A DNA stretch of 64,000 bases from Marivita lacus (GTDB taxonomy: Bacteria; Pseudomonadota; Alphaproteobacteria; Rhodobacterales; Rhodobacteraceae), in assembly GCF_014637725.1 (NCBI RefSeq), contig NZ_BMFC01000008.1, positions 124,001 to 188,000 of the forward strand, given 5' to 3'. The notes under the pieces are model-generated. The model was not told the DNA's origin and did no database searches. It saw only the letters and a program-made list of their open reading frames with translations. Below, piece by piece: positions 52,749 through 61,445 of the stretch. The stretch's first letter is position 1. Every line of letters begins with the position of its first letter. Made by a program: the position numbers and the translations under genes.

Positions 52749-53885
52749 ATGGCTATCAAGGACAAAACAACGATAAAACATTACGTTAGACGAGATGTTC
52801 TGAGGCTTGGCGGGGGTGTCGCGCTGTCTGCTCCCTTTGTCGGAAGGGCATGGGCGCAGACCACCGAGATCAACATGCTGGCGTGGTACGGGCATGGCGA
52901 GCCGGACATGGTGGGGGCGTTTGAGGAGGCCAACAACGTCAAGTTTGTGCCCAAATATTATGCAGGTGGGGACAATATGTTGGCACTCATCGCGCAATCG
53001 CCTCCCGGCACCTATGACATCATCCTCTCCGACGGCGAGTTCGTCCAGCAGCTCAACGCCGCTGGCTACATCGAAGAGCTGGACGCGAATGACTATCCGT
53101 TCGACGACATGCTGCATGAGGATTTCACCAAGTTCCCCGGTCACTGGGAGGGCGACACGCTCTACTCGATGATCCTGCGCGGCGGGCATCTCGGGGTTTC
53201 CTACAACACCACCGCGATGAGTGCCGAAGAGGCAGCGAGCTACGAGGGCTTCTGGAAGCCGGAGCTTGCTGGCAAGGTCGGCCATTTCGACTGGCACCTG
53301 CCGAGCCTTGGCATGATGAGCCTCAAGAACGGCAACGGTGCTGGCCTTTGGGATCTGACGGACGATCAGTGGCAGGCTGTTCAGGACGTGACGATGACGC
53401 TGCGCCCGCAGGTCGGTGGCTTCTTCGACTATGGCGGCACGTTCAACAGCCTCAAGAACGGTGAAATGCTCGCCATGTGCGGCATCGGCGATTGGATCAC
53501 GGGTGTTCTGGAACGCGACGGCGCGCCGGTCGCCTCGGTGATTCCGAAAGAGGGCGGCATCCAGTTCACCGAAAGCTATTGCATCGGCAAGAACAGCAGC
53601 AAGGCGGATCTCGTCAAGAGCTTCATCCAGTACATGATGTCTCCCGAGGGGCAGGTCAAATCGGCCCAGATGCTCGCCTATCCCGGCTTCTGCGTGACCA
53701 AGGCCGGCCGGGCGCTCCTGCAGGAGGTCGATCCTGCCGAAGCCAAGCGCAGCCACCAGATGGACGGGATGCCGAACGATCCGATCGCGCTCATCAACGA
53801 AGGCCGCATCCACTATCGCGACATTCCCAAGCAGCAGACGCTGGAGGACTGGAACGACTTCTGGTCGGAATACAAGAACGCCTGA
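52749..53885 (+). CDS. PotD-like ABC transporter substrate-binding protein
   Basis: A 378-residue binding protein with a twin-arginine-type leader (VRRDVLRLGGGVALSAPFVG, Arg14-Arg15). The mature part fits the spermidine/putrescine (PotD/PotF) class: INMLAWYGHGEPDMVGAFEE, GTYDIILSDGEFVQQL, GVSYNTTAMSAEEAASYEGF and AMCGIGDWITGVL. It is the first of seven same-strand genes ending in a ureohydrolase. A polyamine or guanidino-type cation is a plausible ligand, but this class also binds other small compounds. Confidence 0.9.
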   Translation: MAIKDKTTIKHYVRRDVLRLGGGVALSAPFVGRAWAQTTEINMLAWYGHGEPDMVGAFEEANNVKFVPKYYAGGDNMLALIAQSPPGTYDIILSDGEFVQQLNAAGYIEELDANDYPFDDMLHEDFTKFPGHWEGDTLYSMILRGGHLGVSYNTTAMSAEEAASYEGFWKPELAGKVGHFDWHLPSLGMMSLKNGNGAGLWDLTDDQWQAVQDVTMTLRPQVGGFFDYGGTFNSLKNGEMLAMCGIGDWITGVLERDGAPVASVIPKEGGIQFTESYCIGKNSSKADLVKSFIQYMMSPEGQVKSAQMLAYPGFCVTKAGRALLQEVDPAEAKRSHQMDGMPNDPIALINEGRIHYRDIPKQQTLEDWNDFWSEYKNA

Positions 53886-53900
53886 TACAGGCCACATCGC

Positions 53901-53973
53901 GTCCCGGTCCTGACCCGGGGCCTCGCGCTTCACAGGCACGGGGTCCCGGATCAGGGTCGGGGCCAGGTTTTTT
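53901..53973 (+). terminator. Attenuator-like hairpin between the binding protein and permease genes
   Basis: Imperfect inverted repeat, 53901-53922 against 53942-53963 (most positions pair, GTCCCGGTCCTGACCCGGGG in the left arm), followed by six T at 53968-53973, directly before the GTG start of the permease. This looks like a leaky intrinsic terminator that lets the binding protein be made in excess. Confidence 0.6.
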
Positions 53974-53974
53974 G

Positions 53975-54838
53975 GTGAACATTGTGAACAGACGCCTCGA
54001 CCTCTACGCACTGACATGGCGGTTGCCGATCATCCTTTGGCAACTGGTCTTTTTCGTTGGCCCTGTCGTGTTCATGGTCGCGATGTCCTTTTTCGTCGTG
54101 CGCAATTACCGCATGATGGAAGCCTTTGAATTCGCCAACTGGGAGCGGATGCTCACCCGCGGCTTTTTCTGGGACAGCTACTGGTACACGCTCTTCGTTG
54201 CGTCCCTCAGTGCAACCATCGCCATGTGCGTGGCCTTCCCGGCAGCATGGGCGCTGGCGTTCCGCGCCTCGGAGTCGGTGCGGCGATGGGCGATTTTCCT
54301 GCTCGTGATCCCTTTTTTCACCTCGTATCTCGTGCGGACCTTCTCCTGGTACGTGATCCTTGCCGAAAGCGGGGTTTTGAACGCGATGCTTGGCTATATC
54401 GGCCTTGGTCCGTTCCGGATGCTCAACACCCATTTCGGAACAATCGTCGGCTACCTGACTCTGACTCTGCCGCTGGTGGTGATCCTGCAGACCGTGAGCA
54501 TGGCGAATATCGACAAGACGCTGGTCGAGGCCGCGCGGAACCTCGGATGCAAGCCACTGGCGACAATCTGGCGGGTGGTGCTGCCGCTGTCGAAAACCGG
54601 GTTCATCGTGGCGGCGTTGTTCTGCTTCATCCTTGCCTTCGGGGATTTCGTCGCGCCCTTCTACCTCGGTGGCTCGCAGGAGCCGACCCTGCCGATCCTG
54701 ATCCTCGACACGACCAAGTCCGGGCAACAATGGCCGCGCGCTGCCGTGGTTGCGATCATGATGATGCTCACGCTCTTTACCATCGCCTTTACCGCCATCG
54801 CGCTGGCGTATCGCAAACCAAAGGGGGCACGGGCATGA
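53975..54838 (+). CDS. PotB-like ABC transporter permease
   Basis: A 287-residue membrane protein with six helices and the permease EAA loop (VEAARNLGCKPLATIWRVVL). The N-terminus reads LPIILWQLVFFVGPVVFMVA. The GTG at 53975 (a second GTG is at 53984) is chosen by homology; there is no good ribosome-binding site because the attenuator hairpin and T-run lie immediately upstream. Its stop overlaps the next permease start (ATGA). Confidence 0.88.
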   Translation: MNIVNRRLDLYALTWRLPIILWQLVFFVGPVVFMVAMSFFVVRNYRMMEAFEFANWERMLTRGFFWDSYWYTLFVASLSATIAMCVAFPAAWALAFRASESVRRWAIFLLVIPFFTSYLVRTFSWYVILAESGVLNAMLGYIGLGPFRMLNTHFGTIVGYLTLTLPLVVILQTVSMANIDKTLVEAARNLGCKPLATIWRVVLPLSKTGFIVAALFCFILAFGDFVAPFYLGGSQEPTLPILILDTTKSGQQWPRAAVVAIMMMLTLFTIAFTAIALAYRKPKGARA

Positions 54839-55629
54839 TGGGGCGCGGGCTGAACATCTTTCTTGGCCTTTATGTCGGCCTCATCTTCGCCTTCGTCTTC
54901 GCGCCAATTCTCTTCAGCCTTGTCTTCTCGTTGAACTCCCAGCGGTTTCCGACGATCCCGCTCGGCGAGTTCACCCTCGAATGGTATGTGCAGATCTGGA
55001 ACGATGAGGATGTCTGGCAGGCGGTGCGCAACTCTGTGATCGTGTCGAGCAGCACCGCGGTGCTCGCCACTTTCCTCGGCTTCTGCACGGCCTATTCCGA
55101 TTTTCGCTACAATTTCCGGTTCAAGGGCCCCTATCTCGCGCTCATCCTGCTGCCGCCGACGATCCCGCTCATCATCATGGCGCTTGCGATGCTGGCATGG
55201 CTGTCGCGCATCGGGCTGTCGGGGCAGCTCTGGTCGATCATCCTGGCGCATTCGGTGCTGACAGCGCCCTTCGCCATGGCGCTAATCCGCCTGCGCCTGC
55301 ATCAGATGGACCCCGATCTGGAGGCTGCCGCGTGGAATCTCGGAGGAAGCGAGTGGCAGGCGATGCGCCATGTGATCGTGCCATTCTGCGCCCCGGCCAT
55401 CGTCTCGGCGCTCTGCCTCACCGCGGCCATATCCTTCGACGAGTTTGCCGTGTCCTGGTTTGTCTCGGGCCTCAACAAGACCGTGCCCATCGTGATCCTC
55501 GAAATTGTGCAGGGCAATATCGACCCTACCGTGAACGCCATCGGAACCTTCGTGTTCCTGACTTCCATGACGCTGGTGATCCTTGCACAAGTGATCTTCA
55601 TCGGCCGCCAGATAAAGAGCCACTCATGA
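54835..55629 (+). CDS. PotC-like ABC transporter permease
   Basis: A 264-residue second permease with six helices, an extracytoplasmic loop (FTLEWYVQIWNDEDVWQAVR) and the EAA loop LEAAAWNLGGSEWQAMRHVI. It pairs with the PotB-like subunit in the membrane. It overlaps both neighbours by 4 nt (ATGA at each junction), so permeases and ATPase are translationally coupled. Confidence 0.92.
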   Translation: MMGRGLNIFLGLYVGLIFAFVFAPILFSLVFSLNSQRFPTIPLGEFTLEWYVQIWNDEDVWQAVRNSVIVSSSTAVLATFLGFCTAYSDFRYNFRFKGPYLALILLPPTIPLIIMALAMLAWLSRIGLSGQLWSIILAHSVLTAPFAMALIRLRLHQMDPDLEAAAWNLGGSEWQAMRHVIVPFCAPAIVSALCLTAAISFDEFAVSWFVSGLNKTVPIVILEIVQGNIDPTVNAIGTFVFLTSMTLVILAQVIFIGRQIKSHS

Positions 55630-56711
55630 GCGAGCCACTTGTCACTTTCCGCAATGTCGAAAAACGCTTCGACGATTTCGTTGCTGTCCGGGACATGTCC
55701 CTCGACATCCATGAAGGAGAATTCCTCGCGATCATGGGCTCGTCAGGCTGTGGCAAGACCACAACCCTGCGGATGCTTGCTGGGTTGGAGGCACCCACAT
55801 CCGGGGAGATCCGGATCGGCGGGCGGCTGATGAATGATGTCAAACCCCATGAGCGAGATACACCGCTTGTCTGGCAATCGCTGGCCTTGTTTCCCTTCCT
55901 GACCGCGCGGGAGAACGTCGAATTCGGGTTGAAGATGCGCGGCATGGCAGCGGCCGAGCGCAAGCGGCGCGCCCTCGACTGGTTGGAGCGGATGCAGATA
56001 GAGGCGTTTGCCGAACGCAACGTGGCCACGCTCTCGGGAGGGCAGAAACAGCGTGTCGCGCTGGCCCGCAGTCTGGTGATGGAGCCGCGGATGCTTCTGC
56101 TCGATGAGCCGCTTTCTGCGCTCGATGCCAACCTCGTGATCCGGATGCAGGGTGTTCTGACGCGGTTGCAACGCGAGTTGGGGATCACCTTTGTCTACGT
56201 GACGCATTCCCAGTCTGAAGCCTTTGCCATGGCCGACCGGGTGGTGATCATGAGCCAGGGCGATATCGCGCAGATCGGCTCGCCCAAGGACATCTACCGC
56301 GCCCCGGCGAACCGCTTCGTGGCGGAGTTTGTCGGGCGCAACAATATCCTCAGCGGCACGGTTGGCGAGACCGGTGGCAATGGATTGCACATCGACACCC
56401 CACAGGGGCGCTTTGTTGCCCACATGCCCGAGACCGTGCCCGCGCAAGGCGCAGAGGTCAGCTTTACCGTTTCGGCTGATCTGGTCACGCTCTCGCTCAC
56501 CGAGCCCGAGGCAGTGAACAAGGTACAGGCCACGCTGATCTCGGAGGAATTCATTGGCTCCGTGGTCACATTGTTCTTCGAGGGCGCGGACAGGTTGGAG
56601 TTCAAGGTGCAGATGCAGGAACGCGCGCTTCTGGAGCTCGATCTGGAACCGGGCAGTGCCGTCTGGCTCAGCTGGGAGGCCGAAAACGCCAATATCCTGG
56701 AGGATAATTGA
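55626..56711 (+). CDS. PotA-like ABC transporter ATPase
   Basis: A 361-residue ATPase. Walker A is GSSGCGKTTT, the Q-loop lies in LVWQSLALFPFLTARENV, the signature is LSGGQKQRVALARS, and Walker B is MLLLDEPLSALDA. The H-loop reads VTHSQSEA, where most relatives have VTHDQEEA; the catalytic His is kept. A TOBE domain fills residues ~235-361, as in PotA/MalK-type importers. It energises the PotB/PotC-like permeases. Confidence 0.92.
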   Translation: MSEPLVTFRNVEKRFDDFVAVRDMSLDIHEGEFLAIMGSSGCGKTTTLRMLAGLEAPTSGEIRIGGRLMNDVKPHERDTPLVWQSLALFPFLTARENVEFGLKMRGMAAAERKRRALDWLERMQIEAFAERNVATLSGGQKQRVALARSLVMEPRMLLLDEPLSALDANLVIRMQGVLTRLQRELGITFVYVTHSQSEAFAMADRVVIMSQGDIAQIGSPKDIYRAPANRFVAEFVGRNNILSGTVGETGGNGLHIDTPQGRFVAHMPETVPAQGAEVSFTVSADLVTLSLTEPEAVNKVQATLISEEFIGSVVTLFFEGADRLEFKVQMQERALLELDLEPGSAVWLSWEAENANILEDN

Positions 56712-56712
56712 G

Positions 56713-57600
56713 ATGATCCGCAATCCAATCCCATGGCCGAACGGCGCGAAATGCGCCGTGGCGATTACCTTCGACATGGATGCCGACAGCCTCATCCATA
56801 TCGCGCGGCCCGAGGACAGCCACCGCCGTCTCTATCCGACCTCGATGGGGCGCTACGGGCCGAATGTCGCGATCCCGCGCATTCTGGACACCTACGCGCG
56901 CCTCGGTCTGAAACAGTCCTTCTTCATTCCCGGCTGGTGCCTTGAGCACTACCCGGCAGCCGTGGAGGCGATCCTCAAAGGCGGGCACGAGATCGGCCAT
57001 CACGGATGGATCCACGAGGATCCGATTGCCACCTATGGCAGTCAGCGCGAGCCCTTCGAGCGGGCGCTCGACGCCCATAAGAGCATCTGCGGCAAGATCC
57101 CGGCAGGATATCGCGCCCCGGTCTACAATATCACCGACGAGGTGGTGGACCTGATGCTGGAGCATGGGATGCGCTATGACAGCTCGCTGATGGGAGACGA
57201 TATCCCGCACGCGTTGCAAAACGCCAGAGGACAGCTTTACGAGATGCCCGTACATTGGGGCACTGATGACTGGCCGCCCTTCGCCCATTACGACGAGATC
57301 GGCTACCTGATGCCGGTGAAGTCCCCCTCCGAGGGGCTTGCGGGGTTCTGGCAAGAGTTTGACGCGCAATATGAGGCAGGGGGCTTCTTCATGCTGATTG
57401 TGCATCCGTTCCTGACCGGGCGCCTCGCCCGCTGGCGGCTGGTGGAGCAGTGGATCGAAAGCACGCTGGAGACCAAGGACGTGTGGTTTACAACGCTTGG
57501 CGGGATCGCCGATCATATGGACACTCTGGTCGCAACAGGTGCATGGTCGCCCAGTATCGAGCGTCTTCCCTATTTCGACATGCCCCCGGCACAAACCTGA
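56713..57600 (+). CDS. Polysaccharide deacetylase-fold amidohydrolase (PuuE-like)
   Basis: A 295-residue NodB-fold protein. Metal-site motifs are FDMDAD near the N-terminus and GHEIGHHGWIHEDP; the C-terminal part has IVHPFLTGR. No signal peptide, so it acts in the cytoplasm, unlike cell-wall deacetylases. The fold also includes metal-independent allantoinase PuuE and related C-N hydrolases, which suits its place between an importer and two nitrogen hydrolases. It begins 2 nt after the ATPase stop. The substrate is unknown. Confidence 0.85.
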   Translation: MIRNPIPWPNGAKCAVAITFDMDADSLIHIARPEDSHRRLYPTSMGRYGPNVAIPRILDTYARLGLKQSFFIPGWCLEHYPAAVEAILKGGHEIGHHGWIHEDPIATYGSQREPFERALDAHKSICGKIPAGYRAPVYNITDEVVDLMLEHGMRYDSSLMGDDIPHALQNARGQLYEMPVHWGTDDWPPFAHYDEIGYLMPVKSPSEGLAGFWQEFDAQYEAGGFFMLIVHPFLTGRLARWRLVEQWIESTLETKDVWFTTLGGIADHMDTLVATGAWSPSIERLPYFDMPPAQT

Positions 57601-57609
57601 GGTTTTCCC

Positions 57610-58056
57610 ATGATGACAGAAGACGACAAGCGCCTGCTTCGGATCGCCTATGACGAGGCCAAGGCGGGATTTGACGAGGGCGGATGCCCGATTGGCTCGG
57701 TGCTTGCGCGCGGCGGCGAAGTGGTGAGCCGGGGCCGGAACCAGCGGGTGCAAGGCGGCGATCCGATTGCCCATGGCGAGATGGACGCGCTGCGCAAGGC
57801 AGGTCGGCAAAAGACCTACCGCGACGCGGTGCTCTACACATCGCTCAGCCCCTGCATGATGTGCTCTGGCACGATCGTGCAGTTCGGTATTCCCCGCGTG
57901 GTGATCGGGGATGCGACCAATTTCGGTGGCAACGAGGAGTTCCTGCGGTCACGCGGCGTCGAGGTGGTGATTGCGGAAGACCCTGATTGCGTGGCGTTGA
58001 TGAAACGCTTCATCGAGGAAAAACCGGAACTTTGGGCCGAGGATATCGCCGAATGA
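57610..58056 (+). CDS. Cytidine/cytosine deaminase-fold nucleoside/base deaminase (Fcy1-like)
   Basis: A 148-residue zinc deaminase. The zinc site is AHGEMDAL (His and catalytic Glu) and SPCMMCSG (two Cys). EGGCPIGSVLARGG, TLYT-like VLYTSLSPC and the C-terminal IEEKPELWAEDIAE closely resemble yeast cytosine deaminase Fcy1. It likely deaminates an amino-pyrimidine or another amidine-like group of the imported compound. It starts 9 nt after the deacetylase-fold gene and overlaps the next gene by 4 nt. Confidence 0.87.
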   Translation: MMTEDDKRLLRIAYDEAKAGFDEGGCPIGSVLARGGEVVSRGRNQRVQGGDPIAHGEMDALRKAGRQKTYRDAVLYTSLSPCMMCSGTIVQFGIPRVVIGDATNFGGNEEFLRSRGVEVVIAEDPDCVALMKRFIEEKPELWAEDIAE

Positions 58057-59015
58057 GTGATCCTTTCTTTCACCCGGTCTCTGGCTTCGATCTGCCGCGC
58101 TTTGCCGGGGTGCCGACTTTCATGCGCCTGCCCCATGTGGATCTCGATCATCCACGCCTTTCTGAGGTTCAGATCGGACTCATTGGCGTGCCCTGGGACA
58201 GCGGGACCACGAACCGGCCCGGCCCGCGCCATGGGCCGCGCCAGTTGCGCGATGCCTCCACCATGATCCGCGCGCAGAACGGCGCGACCGGCGTGCGTCC
58301 GTTCGAAAGGGTCAATTGTGCCGATCTGGGCGATGTGCCGCCAAACCCAGCCGACCTCCTTGATTCCATGGAACGGATTACGGGTTTTTATAACCGTGTC
58401 ATGGCTGCCGGCATCACGCCGCTGACGGCGGGGGGCGATCACTTGTCTTCACTGCCCATCCTGCGGGCCCTGGCAAAGAACGCGCCACTGGGCATGATCC
58501 ATTTCGACAGTCACACGGATCTCTTCCACAGCTATTTCAACGGCACGAAATACACGCATGGCACCCCGTTCCGCCGCGCAGTCGAGGAAGGGCTGCTGGA
58601 CCCGAAACGGGTGATCCAGATCGGCATTCGCGGCACCACCTATGACATGGAAGACCGCGATTTTGCCGCGTCGGTGGGTATCCGAATTGTCCCCATCGAA
58701 GAGTTTTTCGCGCGCGGTGTCGAGGACGTCATGCGTGAGGCGCGCGAGATCGTCGGCACCGAAGCCACCTATGTCTCTTACGATATCGACTTCGTCGATC
58801 CGGCCTTCGCGCCTGGCACGGGCACACCGGAGGTTGGCGGACCAACCGCATTTCAGGCCTTGCAGGTGGCGCGGCTTCTTGGTGGTGTGAACATTATCGG
58901 CGCTGATCTCGTGGAAGTCTCACCCCCCTTCGACGCATCGGGAAACACAGCGTTTCTCGGCATGTCGATCCTCTTCGAGATGCTTTGCGTGATGAGCACG
59001 CCCCGCGAAGGGTGA
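58053..59015 (+). CDS. Agmatinase/guanidino-compound ureohydrolase
   Basis: A 320-residue ureohydrolase. The Mn ligands are in GGDH (near residue 127), HFDSHTDLFH and SYDIDFVDPAFAPGTGTPE. The third block matches agmatinase-type enzymes rather than arginase. Such enzymes remove urea from a guanidino group (agmatine, guanidinobutyrate, guanidinopropionate, or guanidine itself). The second motif has Ser in place of the common Ala (FDAHTD). Last gene of the cluster; its start overlaps the deaminase stop (ATGA). Confidence 0.9.
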   Translation: MSDPFFHPVSGFDLPRFAGVPTFMRLPHVDLDHPRLSEVQIGLIGVPWDSGTTNRPGPRHGPRQLRDASTMIRAQNGATGVRPFERVNCADLGDVPPNPADLLDSMERITGFYNRVMAAGITPLTAGGDHLSSLPILRALAKNAPLGMIHFDSHTDLFHSYFNGTKYTHGTPFRRAVEEGLLDPKRVIQIGIRGTTYDMEDRDFAASVGIRIVPIEEFFARGVEDVMREAREIVGTEATYVSYDIDFVDPAFAPGTGTPEVGGPTAFQALQVARLLGGVNIIGADLVEVSPPFDASGNTAFLGMSILFEMLCVMSTPREG

Positions 59016-59287
59016 CCCGCCTTACCGCGCGGCAGTCATCGAGCCGGTCGCGTATCCCGGAAGACACCAAAACCACTCTCCCGGATGGCGTGAACTTGCG
59101 TTTGCAAAGGGCGTGATGGATGTAGCAACGGTGCAAGCGTCTGTTGTCGCGTGGGAATTGAAAAGTTTTGGGGTTCCAGATCGAGGACGACCTGGAGCCT
59201 CCCAGATTTTGTCTGAATCGAAAAGGGATTCGCCTTCGGTCCTTGATGTAATTCAGAATCCATAGTGGTGATGGAGGCCAGCATGGA

Positions 59288-59368
59288 TTACAAAAAACCT
59301 ATTCAGATGACCTTCGCGAACGCATTGTTTCGGCGATGCAGTCAGGAGGGGATGCTTGCGTGAATTGA
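59288..59368 (+). pseudogene. IS630-family transposase N-terminal remnant
   Basis: A short plus-strand frame reads LQKTYSDDLRERIVSAMQSG and GDACVN before TGA at 59366-59368, matching the first helix of IS630-type transposases (YSxDLRxRVVxAVxxGG). The remainder is missing. Stretches 59016-59287 and 59369-59516 contain nothing I recognise. Confidence 0.5.
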
Positions 59369-59516
59369 CGACGGGCGCATGGATAGCAGTGTTGTAGACA
59401 GGCGTATGCGACGGCAGGCGCGAACAGTCCCAACCTAGATTACAATACGCCACATTCGAAACCGCCGCTGCCCTGTCACCTCAGAGCTATTGTCGAGTCT
59501 GCTGTCCAAGCGATCC

Positions 59517-59752
59517 TCACGCAACGGCTTGATCTTGGTTTAAGGCTTGATGCCGTTGACGAAATCGACGCCTTGGATGACGTCGGCGAGATGGGCAAAA
59601 CCGCGCAGCTTGCGCCAGCTTTTTTCCCCGCATTGCCCGAGCTTGAACATCATGTTCAGCATGCCGTCTCTGCTGAGACAGCCTTTGCGTTTGATCAGGT
59701 GCCGGATTTGTGAGGTAGACTGCACCAAATTGGAGCGGACTGGCGATATCAT
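59517..59752 (-). pseudogene. IS256-family (mutator-type) transposase C-terminal remnant
   Basis: The minus strand reads IKRKGCLSRDGMLNMMFKLG, QCGEKSWRKLRGFAHLADVI and QGVDFVNGIKP. This resembles the C-terminal tail of IS256-type transposases (K-W-RKL-G ... VI-GV-F-DG). The catalytic domain is absent. The 130 nt up to scpB contain no gene. Confidence 0.55.
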
Positions 59753-59885
59753 TCACCGATACCACCCTGCATCGGCCCATACCCAGGCCGTGCTCCGCCT
59801 CTACAAGTCCGCATTTGGCAGACCTCGCACAGGCGGCAGCGCGGCTCCATCAGAAGCGGCTGGCGCTTTGAAGGTTTGACGGGTT

Positions 59886-60488
59886 TCAAGGGCGCGCGGC
59901 CAGCCCGGCGTCACCCAGTTGCTCCCGATCGGGCAGGTCGCGCAAACTCTCGATCCCGAAGGCCGCAAGGAACGCGTCTGTGGTCACAAAGGTATAGGGG
60001 GCACCACGACGCGGGGCGCGCGGTCCGGTTGCAATCAGACCGTGAGCATGCAGCCGCCCGACCAGGTCACGGCTGATCTCCTTACCGAAGATGTCCTTCA
60101 GCCCATCGCGGGTGATCGGCTGGTGATAGGCGATGGCGGCCAGCACCGCGACGTCGAACTCGTTCAGGTCCAACAGCTGGTCGCCGACATCTGCCGCAAT
60201 GCGGATCGCAGGCGCGTAAGCGGTCCGCGTCCGGAACATCCACCCCCCGGCGACTTGGGCAATCTCGAACGCTCGGCCTTGCAGATCGGCGGCCAGATCC
60301 TCGACCAGCAGATCAACCGAGGCCGCCTGCCCCACCACGCGCGCCAGGTCCTCGCGCGGTACAGGCGAGGCGGAGGCAAACAGCACCGCCTCGACCCGAC
60401 GCATCCATTCCCGCCAGCGCAACTCCGGCGGCAGGTCCGCCAACTCAAGGTCAAGCTCGGGCTCTGGGCGATCCTTGGTCACGCTCAC
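59886..60488 (-). CDS. scpB: ScpB-like segregation and condensation protein
   Basis: A 200-residue winged-helix protein of the ScpB family: VEAVLFASASPVPREDLARV at the N-terminus, then the second winged helix with VAVLAAIAYHQPITRDGLKD and GRLHAHGLIATGPRAPRRGA-PYTFVTTDAF. Canonical ScpB works with ScpA and SMC, but here the partner is a DUF1403 gene, with a 4-nt overlap, and no scpA is present. This accessory form is typical of mobile or plasmid-borne segments in Rhodobacterales. Confidence 0.87.
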   Translation of the reverse strand: MSVTKDRPEPELDLELADLPPELRWREWMRRVEAVLFASASPVPREDLARVVGQAASVDLLVEDLAADLQGRAFEIAQVAGGWMFRTRTAYAPAIRIAADVGDQLLDLNEFDVAVLAAIAYHQPITRDGLKDIFGKEISRDLVGRLHAHGLIATGPRAPRRGAPYTFVTTDAFLAAFGIESLRDLPDREQLGDAGLAARP

Positions 60489-61444
60489 ACCCCGTAAAGG
60501 CGAAAACTATCGCGACCTGTCAGTTCTCGCACCGCGTCGAGATCAACCAATCGGTCACAGAGCCGCCGCGCGGCGCGGTCCGGCAAGGGCAAGGCACCAG
60601 GTGCCACCGCGTCCTGTGTCAGGAATATCTCGACCGCCTCCCCGGCCCCCTTGGCCCGAAGCTTTGGTGCAACCCCTTTCAAAAGCGCAGCCCGGCGCGC
60701 GAGGTCGCCGGCGAGACGCACGGCGTCGACCGCGGATGCGGTCACAGCGCGATGACAGGCCAGGCGAAGGTCGTCGCCTCGCTTGCGCAGGTCGGCGCGT
60801 TTCACTCCCGCCGCCAGCAGCGGCACGAGGTGATCCCACCCGAGCGCCTGCGCAAGGGCCGCGTCCGCGAGGATCAGCGCCGGGACTTCTGCACGGGGTG
60901 CCTCCATCAGGACAGCCTCCAGCACCATCGCCGCGCGGGTCACCGGTTCCCCTTTTCCCGCATCGAGCCACGTGCCGATCTGACTTGGCTCCAGGGTCGG
61001 CAAGGCTCGACCCAGCGCCTTGACCGACACCGGCCGGTCAGTGGCGCGACGCCACGCCAGATATGCCTCCCCAGCCGGGCCGGGCAGGTCGCCGGGTCGC
61101 AACAGGTGTACCGCGTCGCGCAACTCCCCTGCCCGTTCCGGACGACCCGAAAACGCGACACAGGCCTCGGCCGCGCGCAACGCAAGCCGATTCCGCGACA
61201 AGGCTTGGGGTACCGCATGATGTCCCAGCACAACATGCAGGTGGTTCAACGCCGCACCCGACAAAAACGCCACATCTTCAAGGGTATCACCTCGCGCAGA
61301 GGTGATCCAAGAGGGTTTCTTGGCTATCCTTTCGAGGGTGTCGATGGGATCGTGCCGGGCAAATGTCATGTTTGGAGCGTACACCGAAGCGGCGCTTTTT
61401 GCCAGAATGAAACGTACAAACCGCCCTGCCTTGTCGCCGTTCAT
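60485..61444 (-). CDS. DUF1403 family protein
   Basis: A 319-residue, Ala/Leu/Arg-rich helical protein of the DUF1403 family (TLEDVAFLSGAALNHLHVVL, AFSGRPERAGELRDAVHLLR, ALGWDHLVPLLAAGVKRADL). Function is unknown. Its only stable neighbour is scpB, overlapping by 4 nt, so a role in a chromosome- or plasmid-maintenance complex is an inference. The ATG at 61444 sits right beside a perfect palindrome; an in-frame ATG at 61369 is the alternative start. Confidence 0.82.
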   Translation of the reverse strand: MNGDKAGRFVRFILAKSAASVYAPNMTFARHDPIDTLERIAKKPSWITSARGDTLEDVAFLSGAALNHLHVVLGHHAVPQALSRNRLALRAAEACVAFSGRPERAGELRDAVHLLRPGDLPGPAGEAYLAWRRATDRPVSVKALGRALPTLEPSQIGTWLDAGKGEPVTRAAMVLEAVLMEAPRAEVPALILADAALAQALGWDHLVPLLAAGVKRADLRKRGDDLRLACHRAVTASAVDAVRLAGDLARRAALLKGVAPKLRAKGAGEAVEIFLTQDAVAPGALPLPDRAARRLCDRLVDLDAVRELTGRDSFRLYGV

Positions 61445-61445
61445 T

